Source of the DNA: Silene latifolia | Taxonomy: Eukaryota; Streptophyta; Magnoliopsida; Caryophyllales; Caryophyllaceae | Length of the DNA: 64,000 bases | Direction of reading: 5' to 3' | Assembly: GCF_048544455.1 (NCBI RefSeq) | Contig: NC_133538.1 | Location: 40,001,969 to 40,065,968, forward strand | Shown here: piece by piece, positions 21,513-34,406 of the stretch | Layout of the letters: each line of letters opens with the position of its first letter | Numbering within the stretch: position 1 is the first letter of the stretch | Notes under the pieces: model-generated | What the model was told of the DNA's origin: nothing | The model's database searches: none | What the model saw: the letters and a program-made list of their open reading frames with translations, nothing else | Program-made: the position numbers and the translations under genes

Positions 21513-23331
21513 CTACCTTATCCTGCTGCTTGCCCCACGTGGTAACAGGTGGCTCAACTTTTCTTGTTCGTACAGGCGCTTGATCTCTCTTCTCAATGTA
21601 TAGCAGTCCTCAGGATTGTGCCCAATATCACGGTGAAATTCGCACTTCTTCTTGCTATCCTTTCTCCATGCTTGCTCTCCTACTGGTGGGTTAGGCCACC
21701 TGACTCCATCTCCCATCTCTCTAAGTGTCTTCAAGATTCCTCAGATACCTGTAGTGAATCCATATTCTGCCAGGGTGGGGAGTAGCTGGTTTTCCTCGAT
21801 TCTGTTGACTCCCCTCCCATATGGCCTGTATCTCTCGTCCTTCTTGTTGGTGGTTTCCTTTCTTCCTGATTTCTCAATGGCTGAAGTACTAGAAATACTT
21901 GGCGTGCTCTGTAAGCTGGCTCTGGCTAGGATATCCTCTTCCAACCTGATTGCGGCAGCTGCCTTCTCCTGTACTGCTTCGAAACTATAGCATGGATGCA
22001 TGGTTAACTGCTTGTATAGGTCAGAGTCGTGGTGGAGGCCTCTTCTGAAGGCTTCTACTGCTGTTGAGATATCACATTCTCGTACTGCTACCTTCTCATT
22101 GTTAAATCCGGTATTGTATTCTCCAATGCTCTCTCCTGCCCCTTAGACGATTCTGTACGGGTCCCCTGCGTGCTTCTGTGGCCTTCTGCTGCTTGCGAAC
22201 TGTTGAGTAAATGCGTTTACCAATTCAGCAAATGTAGATATCGACTGTTTTGGCGTGCTTACGAACCATCGAAGTCCGGTCTGTTAAGGTGGACCCGAAT
22301 CCTTTGCACATGCATGCTTCCTTAACTTGTCCTATGGTCATTACCGTCATCATTTTCTATTTATACTTTGGTGATATGATCAAAGGGGTCATTGTCTTTG
22401 TCGAAGAGAGGCATATTTGGGTTTGTGAACCCCTTTGGCATGGTTGTGATGGATATGGTGTCCACGAATGGCGAGTCGGCATAACTATCTAGAGCTGCTT
22501 TCTCGAGTGGAGGTGGTAGCCCTGGAACCCTGCTCAAGATCTCCTTTAGTTCCAATCTACTTGATTAGTTATATTGGTCGAATCGGGGTCCGCCCGTCAC
22601 CGTCTCGCATAGTTCCTCCCGATCCGGGTTCTTGAAGACTCGATAAGTTCCGCCGCTGTGGGGGGTTGTGGCAACGATTGTCCCTGCGCCGTTCACTTCT
22701 TGGTTTGACTCGGATCCTGCTACATGTGATCGATTGTTGCGGGACTTGTGACGGGGAGGCCACCTGTTTGTATTCCTACGCAGTGGTGGGTCGCCGGCTA
22801 TCTAGTGTGAGGTATCCTAACCTCGTGGAGTTATCCTTCCATCCGACGGTGTCGTAGCCAAATCCAATCTTGTAATTATTTCACCGTGTATCTGCCGTCG
22901 CTTTCGCTCCTTGTGTCGGATCTACCAAGGAAAATCTTCCTTCACCGTCCCGTTGCCGGAGTCTTTGGATTGCTGCTTTAGGAGATCAATTTGTGCCCAA
23001 AGCTCTCTGTCTCTCCTTCTTACCTCGGCATCTGCTCTCCTTTGGTCTTCTATCATGTTTTCCATAGCTTTCTGAAGATTTTCCACGCCGGCGAGCAGAA
23101 TCTGCGTGGGACTGGGCGGCGGAGTGACGCCTGAGCTTGATGTTCCTTTGTCCGATCTGTCCGCCGAGACAACAGGGTCCTGGGAGGTAGAGAGGCTTTT
23201 GTTGTCGGTATGATTCTTGGGGTATGTCTGGGAGCCTGCGTGGCCACTGTCGATGTTGGACTTTGGGTAGACGATGGTGGTGGCGATGGCTGCCTGCTCC
23301 CTGACATGGCTTCAGATACTTGCTTTTCCAT
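21513..23331 (-). pseudogene. Gag of element E, several frameshifts
   Basis: It starts at ATG 23331 (MEKQVSEAMSG), shortly after the primer site. An S/P/T-rich head is followed by a coiled-coil stretch (ENLQKAMENMIEDQRRADAE, in another frame). The Tat Gag core FVDTISITTMPKGFTNPNM is at about 22470. The C-terminal KKCEFHRDIGHNPEDCYTL motif, an atypical zinc-binding knuckle, lies near 21650. At least four frame changes and several stops interrupt it. Gag forms the virus-like particle in which the RNA is copied. Confidence 0.8.
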
Positions 23332-23367
23332 TGTATATTCAGAATATCAACGATTGACGACCACAAA

Positions 23368-23385
23368 GCCCCACGGTGGGCGCCA
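23368..23385 (-). promoter_or_regulatory. Primer binding site of element E
   Basis: Read on the minus strand it begins TGGCGCCCACCGTGGGG, three bases after the LTR end. A site of this form is usual in Tat elements and fixes the orientation. Confidence 0.75.
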
Positions 23386-23388
23386 AAC

Positions 23389-24088
23389 TGTTTAGGTCTT
23401 TTTTACCTAAGTCGATTTAAGGTCAATGTAGTCTATATTCGTTGGTCGATTGTATGATGATTTGTATGTCAATAAGTAAACGGAAAATAGAGTACGTAAT
23501 GTATTTTGACACGTAAGATTTTGGTGACGCGGAAAACCCAATGTGGGAACAACCGCGGGAGGGACGGTACCCTGCCAAGTATTGCACTATATGAATAGGA
23601 GGATGATTACAATGATAACGTTTTATGCTGATCTTGCTGGCGTTAGGAGTCAGGCCTGCAAGATCTCGGACGGTGTATATTTGTGAGTGATATGCCGTGA
23701 TGTGGTTGTCTTGAATATAATCTTGAATGAATGTATGGATGAGTGAATCCTTTTCTTGATTTCCTTCCTTGGCTATTTATAGGGTAAGAACCCTAGATAT
23801 GTCCTACCTCGAATATGGAAAGGGAATCTTATTTCCATAAGGACTTCTTTCCAAATCCGAATTCCCTTACCAATTCTCCCTGATCTCCCTAACTTCTCCC
23901 TAACTTCTCCCTAACTTCTCCCTGACACTCTTTTCCTTAACGCGGGCACCTTTCATGACGGGCTCTTGATCCTTCTCAAGCCCGTTCCCCCTTCTACTGA
24001 CCGCGGGCTCCCTTCCTCCTCACCTCTTCTTTATAATCTTTATTTTACCAAGTGGGCTTCCTTTATTTTGCTATTTTTAGCCCAAACA
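23389..24088 (-). repeat. 5' LTR of element E (right copy)
   Basis: Same 700-bp length and ends as the left copy. The TATAAATA box is the complement of 23774-23781. It is followed by GTATC, the duplicated target, and then by element D sequence. Confidence 0.95.
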
Positions 24089-24132
24089 GTATCCAGGTTT
24101 CTTGGTATTTGTTCAATATCAAATGAATGGAA
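24089..24132 (-). pseudogene. Element D, piece 2: 44-bp shard of the second RNase H
   Basis: This sliver between E and F translates on the minus strand as HSFDIEQIPRNLD. It continues from piece 3 (left after removing F) into piece 1 (left after removing E). It contains the GTATC duplication of E and the TGGAA duplication of F at its two ends, leaving 34 bp that belong to neither. Confidence 0.9.
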
Positions 24133-25413
24133 TGTTGGGATTCATTAACCTCGTATGTTTACATATTCATAGTATGATAGTTTAATTTAGTCATAAAATT
24201 AAAACGGATCTTATGCATGCAAAACTATTACAAAGTATAAGGAGAAAAAAAATCAATTCTTACATTGATAATTTCGGATAAATGGGCACTAGTAAGTTCG
24301 CCTACTTACTAGTTCTTGAGCTTTCCAAAATGGAAGAATAAGATTCAAGTTGAGAATCTCTCCTAAGGAATTATACCCAAGGTAACCCCTTAATTATTTT
24401 ATTAATATAAGACCAGTATTAATTAAAACAAGCTTAAAATTTGACACAAAATGGTGTTTTGTTCTCTTGTATTTCGGTCAAGAGAGGAGTATTTGTGAGG
24501 TTTATTTCTCTATGTTTTATTTCACAAATTGTAGAGAGTAATATTATATCTAACACTAGAAAACATTTGTAGTGAAAAATGTGAATTAAAAAGAGAAAAC
24601 CCCTTGGCTTTTCTATGCATAAAACCGGTTGGGGGGAGGGAAAAGAGCCAATACATGAGCTTCACATTCTACCAAAGGCAAACAAGGTATGCATGGCTAT
24701 AAGCTAGAATAATCATTGTGTTTTCTTATTTAAAATAATCAACACAATTTTAAACCCTAACCCTCCCCATTTTCGGTACACTTAACATAAAATGGATGGT
24801 CCATTTTATTTTGTCATTTGTCAATTTTGTCATGTGTCACATGTTACATGACACGTTACACTATAGTGTATTTTTAACATATTAAAAATACACATATTAA
24901 TAAAATATGTCACATACAAAATTTAATTAGTAATTCTTGATTACTTGTACCAAAGTGGTTTATCGAATTATAAATTACAACGACTTGTATTTATAATAAA
25001 TAATTCAACCTGTTTCAATTGTTTCGTAAACAATAATTTAATCTAAGTAATAAAAAAATTCGATTACGTAGATCGTATCTAATTTAATCGAATTACAATG
25101 AGACACGTAAATTTTACTCACAAAATAATCCGTCAAATTTAAGCAATTTAATTCACTCGTATCGGTATACGATTAATTAAATAATCAATTAAGAGTATTA
25201 CCCTATAGGTATGACCTCAGGGTATCAACTGATCACCACCATCGCACGACAATAATGTCAAACTCTAGTCAGCCAATCATTACCGATATGTGTGGACCAG
25301 TTGACTGTTAAATATTACTTTCCCTCATGCATTCTTAAATATGAGATTTAAACATGTGATCATCATGATCGACAATTGTGATCGCATTATTATCGGGGAC
25401 ACTTACTCCAACA
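24133..25413 (-). repeat. 3' LTR of element F (left copy)
   Basis: It runs TGTTGGGATT...ACTCCAACA and is 1281 bp. The TATAAATA box is the complement of 24989-24996. The purine tract lies just to the right (25414-25440). Confidence 0.9.
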
Positions 25414-26806
25414 ATCTCCCACTTGTCCTCGACAAGTGTGCGTCATCAATTCTTTTGTCCTATTACTATCTCCCACTCAATGCAAGGTGTCTTTCGGGTC
25501 GTACTTGCAAGTGATCATATCGAGAGTATTTTCCTCGATCTGGAGAATAACTGATTGACCGGAATTATATACCATAGATACCTTCCGAGCGTGGCCACGC
25601 ATTTCCAGTTCATTACTCCTTGAGTGGCCCTGAGAAATTGTTTTCCCTGACAAAGGGGTGGACAATTCCTATCGCACTATTCCCTTCGACTAGCCACAAA
25701 TCAAAGTGACTCTGAAACTGTGCCACCTTGGGCGAACAGTCTTTAGTCAAAAGAATCGACTCATTAGAATAATATAGTAGCTATTGCCACGACCAGGCTA
25801 TATAAATTTGCCAGAACTCTATAAGCGGTCATTAGGCCCGACAAAGTGTTCATAACAGTCTGCCTATGTGATCGACTAGTCATATCATATGACTCTGTGG
25901 CACTTGAATTTGCCATTAATCGCATCACACTCTAGTCACTTCGAGACGTCACCTCATACAAGTGACTATGGGCAAATACCATGTTAATTCGGGTTCACTT
26001 TAATGGGGTTCAATATTGTCTCTACAACCCGTTTGGATGTAACAAAGTACAAGATGAGTTAATGATAACTCAAACGATAAATGTAGACATTTCATTTAAG
26101 TAGTCAATACCATATTAATACTATATGTCTTATAAGTGTGTTAACACTTATTGATGCAATAAAAGTTTAGCACACCATGTGTCCACGTGTTCAACCTTTC
26201 GAATTGCGATTTCCCTTATTTTCATGTTTTCTCTCAAGCATGAACTCTACCAAGCACATGTCTAGTCTTCAAACTAGACCTTGGGTCTTTAAACTTGTAA
26301 CAAACCCTTTTGTTGTTATCACATAACCAGCAATTTGGATTATGGTGGATGATACAACTTGCATTAGTCAAGTGTTCCACCAACTCACAATGTACTGAGT
26401 ATATGTTTTATAGGATCCTGCAACAATTGTCAAGAGGACAGGTCTGGGACTTCTCACAAATATTTCCCTTTAGGGAAAAATACTAGTTTTGTGTAACTTC
26501 TTACCACAACTAAGTATCCCTCTAAATTCTTATTTCTCTCTTATCGTAATTGTCTTAGGATATTCATAAATCCTTATGTGTTTGGAAACTCCAGCATGTG
26601 TAACTTCTTATCACATAACTGAGTGTTCTTCCAAACTCTAGAATAGCTCATTAGTTCTCCTTGAGAATTCATGACGATTCTTATATGGCTTACCAATGAC
26701 TCATCATGCTCTAAGCATGTGACTTATTTAGGACATGTGCATGATCATTCTAATGGCGGAAACATTAGTGATCTCAATCATGTAGTCAACAGTTCTTAGG
26801 TTCAAT
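25414..26806 (-). other. Non-coding 3' region of element F, left part
   Basis: About 1.4 kb between the LTR of F and the inserted element G. It starts with ATCTCCCACTTGTCC, the complement of the purine tract. It is collinear with 28082-29530 in G, so it belongs to the family's conserved non-coding half. I see no gene. Confidence 0.7.
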
Positions 26807-28081
26807 TGTAAGAAATCTATATCTCATTATACTCAACATATTCATATATGTTTTAATCAATTTAGTCATAAAATTAATTTAGATCTTATGCATGCAAACA
26901 TAAGTAAATATAGAGAAGAAATCATTTTCCTTACAATAAAATTCGGATCAAAGGGCACAAGTAAGATTTCCTTTCTTACTTGTTCTTGAGCTCTCCTAAT
27001 ATGGATGAACAAAGATTCAAGGGTAGAATCTCTCCCAAAGATGAATACCCAAAGTAACCCCTTAAAAGATTAATATTATTAATACTAGAACAATATTAAT
27101 CTAAATAAAATTGACCCAAAATATTGAATTTGGTCTCTTATTTTTCGGTTAAGAGAAGGGAGAAGAAGGAAGGAATATTCTCTCTAAAACTCTATATTTT
27201 TAGATGTGCAAGAATGAAATGAATATCCACTAGAATGCATGTAGTGTATATTAGGAAAAATAAAAAGCAAAAACCCTTGGTCTTGCACAAGGAAAACTGG
27301 GTAGGAGGGGGTGGGTATGGCCAATGCATGAGCTTCAATTCTTCCCAAGAATTATAGGCATGTAAGGCTATGTATTAGGTCTTATGATTATGCCTTCCAC
27401 TTAAACATAATTAACACAAATAAGCCTAATACTCCCTCCTAATTTTTGGCACATATAGTGTAAAATGGAAAAACCATTTTACACATTATTTTGTCAATTT
27501 GTCACATATAACATGTTTCATGACATTAGGTATATAAAATGTATTTTTAACAATTAAAAATCAACATATTAATAAAATATGTCACTTATAAAGTTTACCT
27601 AGTAATTCATAATTACTTGTACCGTAATGGGATCCCGAGTCATAAATTACAACATTATGTATTTATAATAATCAATTCATTCCTTTTAATTGTTTCCGTA
27701 AACAATAATTTCATCTAAGTAATAAAACAATTCGATTACTTAGACCGTATCTTATTTAATCAAATTATAATGAGATACGTAAATATTACTTCCAAAATCG
27801 TCCGTCAATTTTAAGTAATTTAATTACCCCTCTCGTCATACGATCAATTAAATAATCAATTAAGAGTGTTACCCTTTAGGTATGACCTAAGGGGATCAAC
27901 TGATCACCACCGTCGCACGACAGTAATGTCAAACTCTAGTCAGCCAATCATTACCGATATGTGTGGACCAGTTGACTGTAAAAATACTTCCCAAATGTAT
28001 TTTTAAAATGAGACTTAAACATGTGATCATCATGATCGACAGTTGTGATCGCATTATTGTCGGAGGACACATATTCCAACA
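26807..28081 (-). repeat. 3' LTR of element G (left copy)
   Basis: It runs TGTAAGAAATC...TATTCCAACA. The TATAAATA box is the complement of 27660-27667. Followed on the right by the purine tract complement ATCTCCCACTTG. Confidence 0.9.
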
Positions 28082-31000
28082 ATCTCCCACTTGTCCTCGA
28101 CAAGTGTGTGTCACCAATACTCTTGTCCTATTACTATCTCCCACTCAATGCAAGGTGTCTTTCAGGTCGTACTTGCAAGTGATCATATCGAGAGTGGTTT
28201 CCTCGATCTGGAGAACAACTGATTGACTGGATTTATCTACCATAGATATCTTCCGAGCGTGGCCACGTATTTCAAGTTCATTACTCCTCGAGTGGCCCTG
28301 AGATATTGTTATAACCCTGACAAGGGGTGGACAATTCCTATCGCACTCATTCCCTTCGACTAGCCACATCCATCATAACCCAAAATATGCCTATTTGACC
28401 CCATTTACGAAGGTCGTAGTAACACAAATCAAAGTTAATCTGAAACTGTGCCATCTTAGGAGAACAGTCTTTAGTCAAAAGAATCGACTCATTAGAATAC
28501 TATAGTAGCTCTCGCCACGACCAAGCTATATAAATTTGCCAGAACACTATAAGCGGTCATAAGGCCCGACAAAGTATTCCTAACAGTCTGCCTATGTGAT
28601 CGACTAGTCATCACACATGACTCCATGGCACTTGAACTTGCCATCAATCGCATCACACTCAAGTCACTTCGGGACGTCACCTCATGTAAGTAACTATGGG
28701 CGAATACAATGCTAATCCCTGTTCACTTTAACGGGGTTCAATTATCTCTACAACCCGTTTGGATGTAACAAAGTATAAGGTGAGTTAATAATAACTCAAA
28801 CGACGAATGTCGACATCACATTTGGGTAGTCAATACCATATTACAACCTTGTGATGTATATCATAAGTGTGTAAACACTAGTCGATTGCAATAGAAGTTT
28901 AACATACCATGTGTCCATGTGTTCAAACTTCTTGTATTGTATTTTCCTTTATATTCATGTTATCTCTCATAGCATGAACCTTACCAAGTACACATATAGG
29001 TTCTCGACCTAGGTTTGGGTTCTTTATCTTGAAAGAATTTTCTTGTTGTTTATCACATAACCAACGAATTTGTGGTGGATGATATAACTTGCACTGGTCA
29101 AGTGTTCTATCAATTCACAATGCACTAGGTATACGTTTTGTAGGGTCTTGCAACAATTGTCAAAATGATTAGCCTAGCACTTCTCATAAGTCCTAGTATA
29201 TTAGAAAATATTAGTTTTGAGTAACTTCTTGCTTTAACTAAGTATCTTTCCAAACTTCTTATTTCTCCTTTTAGGTTGAATAGCTTATGATTTTCATGAA
29301 TCCTTACGTGTGTTCGAACTTCAATATGTGCAACCTCTTGTCACATAACGGAGTGTTCTGTCCAACACTGCAATCGCTCATTAGTTCTCCTGGAGAATTC
29401 ATGACGATTTTTCTATGGCTTGCCAATGATTCATCATGCTCTTATGCATATGATTCATTATTGGACATGTGCATGATTATTCTAATGGCGGAAACATTAG
29501 TAATTAATAATCATGTAATCAACCATTCTTAGGTTCAACCAATAACCATGACTGCTAATGGCAATTCCATTTTCATTGACATGAATAACCTACATTTCTA
29601 GTTGATTCGATGTGTATATCTCAATACCCATCCAACATCTCATGATGTGATTGGATTCATCATAGTCCATTTTCATCCAGAATTGAAAACTCAAATACTT
29701 CTTTGTGAAAGATAGTATTAGCTCGTCATTCTCAATGAGTAATGAGTTGTAAATTTTTACAAGATGATTGCTCCCACTAAATTCCATGTCTTCACATGAT
29801 AATTTCAAACTCCCACTTAATTCCACATGTTTCGCAATTGACTACTCAATCAAAACATTTCAAGAATTGAAATATATTTTGCTTTGCCAAGTTATTAAGA
29901 TAAAACCAAATGTTCCCAACATATCTTTTCAAAAAACCTATTTAGAAAAGGTTTCAATCTTAAACTTATGGAAAGAGATTTTTAATCTCTAACTCATTGA
30001 TTTTATAATGATGCGTAACAATGTCATTATTTAAATGTGAATTTCATTTAATATACGTCCTTCTCAAAATACCCTTTTCCGGAAGGAGGTTTAACTATTT
30101 CATTTTCATAATGAGGTTACGTAATGACACTAGCGTGGTTAACACTTAACTTAGCTCTTGTGGATATCGGAATATCATTCTTTGCAACTTTTAGTCATAA
30201 ATCTCATTTATTTTCGAGGATGCAACTTTGTTTCATTTAGGCTCTTAAGTAAATATCAATATTGAAACTATTGGTTAAAGTCGTTCATAAACTAGCCAAA
30301 TCTCTTGTTAAGACTTTACTTTAGTCATTCTTCTTCCAAAACTTTCTTTTGGTCTCCTCGTGTAGTTATCTTGAGAACATATTCTTTTGATTACTTCACT
30401 TGGTCTCTTTTGTCATTTAGATTTCATCTATTCGAGACCATAGATCTCATCTATTCGTGTACACTATCTATATAGGTATACAAATCATTCTTTCTTGGAT
30501 AGATCTCATTTACTCAAGTATACAAATTTGCTTTGTGTTATTTGTGTCTTAATTTTTCTCCCACTCTATCTTTAGAATAAATACACTAGAGATTCAAAGA
30601 TAGCTTATGAGACACAAATAATGATTTTTGAAGTATAAGGAGGACTATCTCATAGGTTGACTAATTGTTTTAGATTTGATAAGTGTACTTTCTGATTGAC
30701 ATTCCTTTAAGAGAGTTCATCAACTCAACATCACTTTATAATTGATCATACACAAGCCTTAAGCTTGTGGACATATAATGAATCCCATCATTATATTTGT
30801 CTATTAGATCACTTTAAGTGGATGATCATATGTTTCTATGTGCAAGCATATAAAGACGAATTTTTAGAACAGAGAAAATACGATAAAAGGGGTGACTTGG
30901 GTTGCAAACCAAGCCACCATAATTCAAAATACAACAATTGTTTAGAAAGGATCAATCATTTCCATGCCGAACACGAAAATCATAATAGTTCTAAAAATCC

Positions 31001-31116
31001 GAAACATAAATTAAAACAAGACAATAAAAAGCCAAGCTTCATGGAAGCTACTCCTAGCTTCTTGATGATTTATCAAGCTTGCTTTTCCTTTCCCTTGTCC
31101 TTGCTTGGTGGAGGCC
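28082..31116 (-). other. Non-coding 3' region of element G
   Basis: About 3.0 kb, AT-rich, with no supported gene. It matches the non-coding half of F (25414-26806 plus 32733-34406) along its whole length and in order, and the two are nearly equal in size, so it is a shared part of the family and not random flanking DNA. Confidence 0.7.
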
Positions 31117-31455
31117 CTATTTACAATAAAAAGGGGATACATTATCACAACTTTGTATCAAAATACTATAGTTGAATTAGAAACTTAAAAGAAAGGACAG
31201 TCATTTACCTACTGGAGTGATCTTTCCAGCTTTGATGTCACCAAGATACTTGGAACAATTCCTCTTCCAATGTCCAACACCATTACAATAATGGCATTTG
31301 TCAAGAGGACCCTTCTTGGTCTTGGAAGTGCTAGCTTCAAAAGTCTTAGCCTTGGTGAATGTGGGAGCTTGCTTCTTACCCTTCTTCCCATTCTTTTTGA
31401 ACTTCCCCTTGCTCTTGGTGCTTATGTTAAGCACATCCTTAGGCTCTGATACCAC
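31117..31455 (-). CDS. C-terminal end of Gag in element G, with zinc knuckle and apparent intron
   Basis: The minus-strand frame opens with ATG inside the primer site at 31455 and reads 84 codons to a stop: a lysine-rich stretch, then the CCHC knuckle CHYCNGVGHWKRNC (about residues 53-66). The knuckle binds RNA during packaging. A GT-AG interval of 92 bp (31208-31117) begins just before the stop; if spliced, the frame continues into PPPSKDKGKEKQA and a TGA. The N-terminal Gag is absent, so whether this piece is still expressed is unclear. Confidence 0.65.
31443..31454 (-). promoter_or_regulatory. Primer binding site of element G
   Basis: TGGTATCAGAGC on the minus strand, two bases after the LTR end. 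It overlaps the ATG of the remaining gag frame. Confidence 0.8.
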
Positions 31456-31456
31456 T

Positions 31457-32732
31457 TGTAATAAATCTATATCTCATTATACTCAACATATTCATATATG
31501 TTTTAATCAATTTAGTCATAAAATTAATTTAGATCTTATGCATGCAAACATAAGTAAATATAGAGAAGAAATCATTTTCCTTACAATAAAATTCGGATCA
31601 AAGGGCACAAGTAAGATCTCCTTTCTTACTTGTTCTTGAGCTCTCCTAATATGGATGAACAAAGATTCAAGGGTAGAATCTCTCCCAAAGATGAATACTT
31701 AAAGTAACCCCTTGAAAGATTAATATTATTAATACTAGAACAATATTAATCTAAATAAAATTGACCCAAAATATTGAATTTGGTCTCTTATTTTTCGGTT
31801 AAGAGAAGGGAGAAGAAGGAAGTAATATTCTCTCTAAAACTCTATATTTTTAGATGTGCAAGAATGAAATGAATATCCACTAGAATGCATGTAGTGTATA
31901 TTAGGAAAAATAAAAAGCAAGAACCCTTGGTCTTGCACAAGGAAAACCGGGTAGGAGGGGGTGGGTATGGCTAATGCATGAGCTTCAATTCTTTCCAAGA
32001 ATTATAGGCATGTAAGGCTATGTATTAGGTCTTATGATTATGTCTTCCACTTAAACATAATTAACACAAATAAGCCTAATACTCCCTCCTAATTTTCGGC
32101 ACATATAGTGTAAAATGGAAAAACCATTTTACACATTATTTTGTGAATTTGTCACATGTAACATGTTTCATGACATTAGATATATAAAATGTATTTTTAA
32201 TAATTAAAAATCAACATATTAATAAAATATGTCACTTATAAAGTTTACCAAGTAATTCATAATTACTTGTACCGTAATGGGATCCCGAGTCATAAATTAC
32301 AACATTCTGTATTTATAATAATCAGTTCATTCCTTTTAATTGTTTCCGTAAACAATAATTTCATCTAAGTAATAAAACAATTCGATTACTTAGACCGTAT
32401 CTTATTTAATCAAATTATAATGAGATACGTAAATATTACTTCCAAAATCGTCCGTCAATTTTAAGTAATTTAATTACCCCGTATCGTCATATGATCAATT
32501 AAATAATCAATTAAGAGTGTTACCCTTTAGGTATGACCTAAGGGGATCAACTGATCACCACCGTCGCACGACAGTAATGTCAAACTCTAGTCAGCCAATC
32601 ATTACCGATATGTGTGGACCAGTTGACTGTAAAAATACTTCCCACATGTATTCTTAAAATGAGAATTAAACATGTGATCATCATGATCGACAGTTGTGAT
32701 CGCATTATTGTCGGAGGACACATATTCCAACA
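31457..32732 (-). repeat. 5' LTR of element G (right copy)
   Basis: 1276 bp; same ends as the left copy. The TATAAATA box is the complement of 32310-32317. TCAAT follows. Confidence 0.9.
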
Positions 32733-34406
32733 TCAATTAATGAACATCACCTTCTCATGGTAATTCGATCTTCATCGATATAAATAACCTACATATCTTG
32801 TTGATTTGATGTGTGCATCTTAGTGCCAATCCAACATCCCATGTTTTAATTGGATTCATCTTAGTCCATATTCATCCAGAATTGAAAACTTAAGTGCTTT
32901 CTTTATCAAAGATAGTATATGCTCGTCATTCTCAATGAGTAATAAGTTGTAAAATTCATGGAGGATGATTACTCCCACTAAATCTCATGTCTGCAAATGA
33001 AATTTTCAAACTCCCGCTCAATTCCACATGTTTCACGATTGACCACTCAATCGAAACATTTCATGAATTGAAATCATTTTTGCTTTGCTATGTTGTTCTG
33101 ACAAAACCACATATGTTATCAACATATCCTTTCAAATACCTATTTGGAAAGAGGTTTCGATCTCTAACAATGGAAAGAGACTTTAATCTCTAACTTATTC
33201 ATCCTTAAAATAAAGCGAAGCAATGTCATTACTCAAAAGTAAAATTCAACATGGAGTTCATATGTCCCTTTCAAAATACTCATTTCGGAAGAAGGTACAA
33301 CTTGTCCATTTTCATGAAGTTTAGCAATGACTCTAGCATGGTTAACCATTAACTTAGCTATTTATAGACATCGATATGTCTTTCTATGCAATTCTTAATC
33401 ATAAATCTCATTTATATTCAAGGATACATTTTTGTTTTATTAGGCTCTTAAGTAAACATTAACGTTGAATCTTTATGTTAAGTTTTTTTCATTAGTCATG
33501 TTCCTTTAAGTACTTTCTTTTGGTCTCCTCACGTAGTTTCCTTAAGAACATCTTCTTTTGATCTCCTCACATAGTAGAACAACTTCTTTTGATTTCCTCG
33601 CGTAGTTACCTTAAGAGCGTCTTCTTTTGGTGTCCTCACGTAGTTACCTTAAGAACATCTTCTTTTGGTTTCATCACGTAGTTACTATGATTAGAAATGT
33701 ATATAAAATCTTGTCTCTTACATAGATCTCATCTACTCAAGGTATACAAATCATAGGTATACATAGATCTCATCTACTCAAGGCATACAAATCATAGGTA
33801 TACTAGACTCAAAGCATTCTTTGTGTCTTAATATTACTCCCACTCTATCTTTAGAATAAATACCCTAAATATTCAAAAAATAGCTTTCGTGACACAAATG
33901 ATGTTTTGGTGAAGAAAAAGAGATATCACATAGATAAATAGACTTATTTATAAAGATTTAATGGGTGTATGTAGGTTATTAAGTTTCCCCTCAGTGAGTT
34001 CATTAACTCAATATCACTTTATAATCGATCATTCACAAACTTCAAGTTTATGTACATATAATGAATCTATCATTATAATTGTCTATTGGATCAATTTTAA
34101 GTAGATATTCATATGTTTCTATGTCAAGCATATAAAGATGAATTTTAGAACAATTAGAAATACGATAAACGTAGTGACTTGGGTTGGAAACCAAGTCACT
34201 ATTAAACCAAAATTACAACTATTGTTCAAAGGATTAAAACAAATTTCCATGTCAAACAAGGAAATTGAAATAGTTCTAGAAATTCAAAATACAACATGAT
34301 AATAAAGACAACAAACAAAGCCAAGCTTCATGGGTGGCTACTCCTAGCTCCCTCACGATCTCTCAAGCTTGCTTTTCCTTGCCCTTGTTGTTGCTTGGAG
34401 GAGGCC
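32733..34406 (-). other. Non-coding 3' region of element F, right part, with two short tandem arrays
   Basis: Collinear with 29540-31116 of G. It holds a run of about four units near 33510-33690, each with TTCTTTTGGTCTCCTCACG-like text followed by TAGTTACCTTAAGAACATC. It also holds a 42-bp duplication near 33718-33805 (CATAGATCTCATCTACTCAAGG). G has only one or two units at the matching place (about 30330-30400). No gene is seen. Confidence 0.7.

Larger units (their letters stand above)
13275..24088 (-). mobile_element. Element E: complete but defective Tat-type Ty3/Gypsy retrotransposon
   Basis: The element has two 700-bp LTRs with TGTTTAGG...CCAAACA ends, a primer site, gag, protease, reverse transcriptase, RNase H, a second RNase H, integrase and an antisense gene, in Tat order on the minus strand. 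It is flanked by a perfect 5-bp duplication GTATC (13270-13274 and 24089-24093). Removing it and one duplication restores the RNase H frame of element D. The LTRs differ at roughly 17-20 sites by eye, so insertion was not very recent. All coding parts carry lesions. Confidence 0.95.
26807..32732 (-). mobile_element. Element G: Gag-remnant Copia-type element nested in F
   Basis: LTRs 26807-28081 and 31457-32732 (about 1275 bp) flank a 3.4-kb interior. The 5-bp duplication TCAAT is perfect (26802-26806 and 32733-32737). The two LTRs look nearly identical, closer to each other than the two LTRs of F, so G inserted later. G is a close relative of F but lacks about 2.7 kb: its primer site is joined directly to the end of gag. 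Confidence 0.9.
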
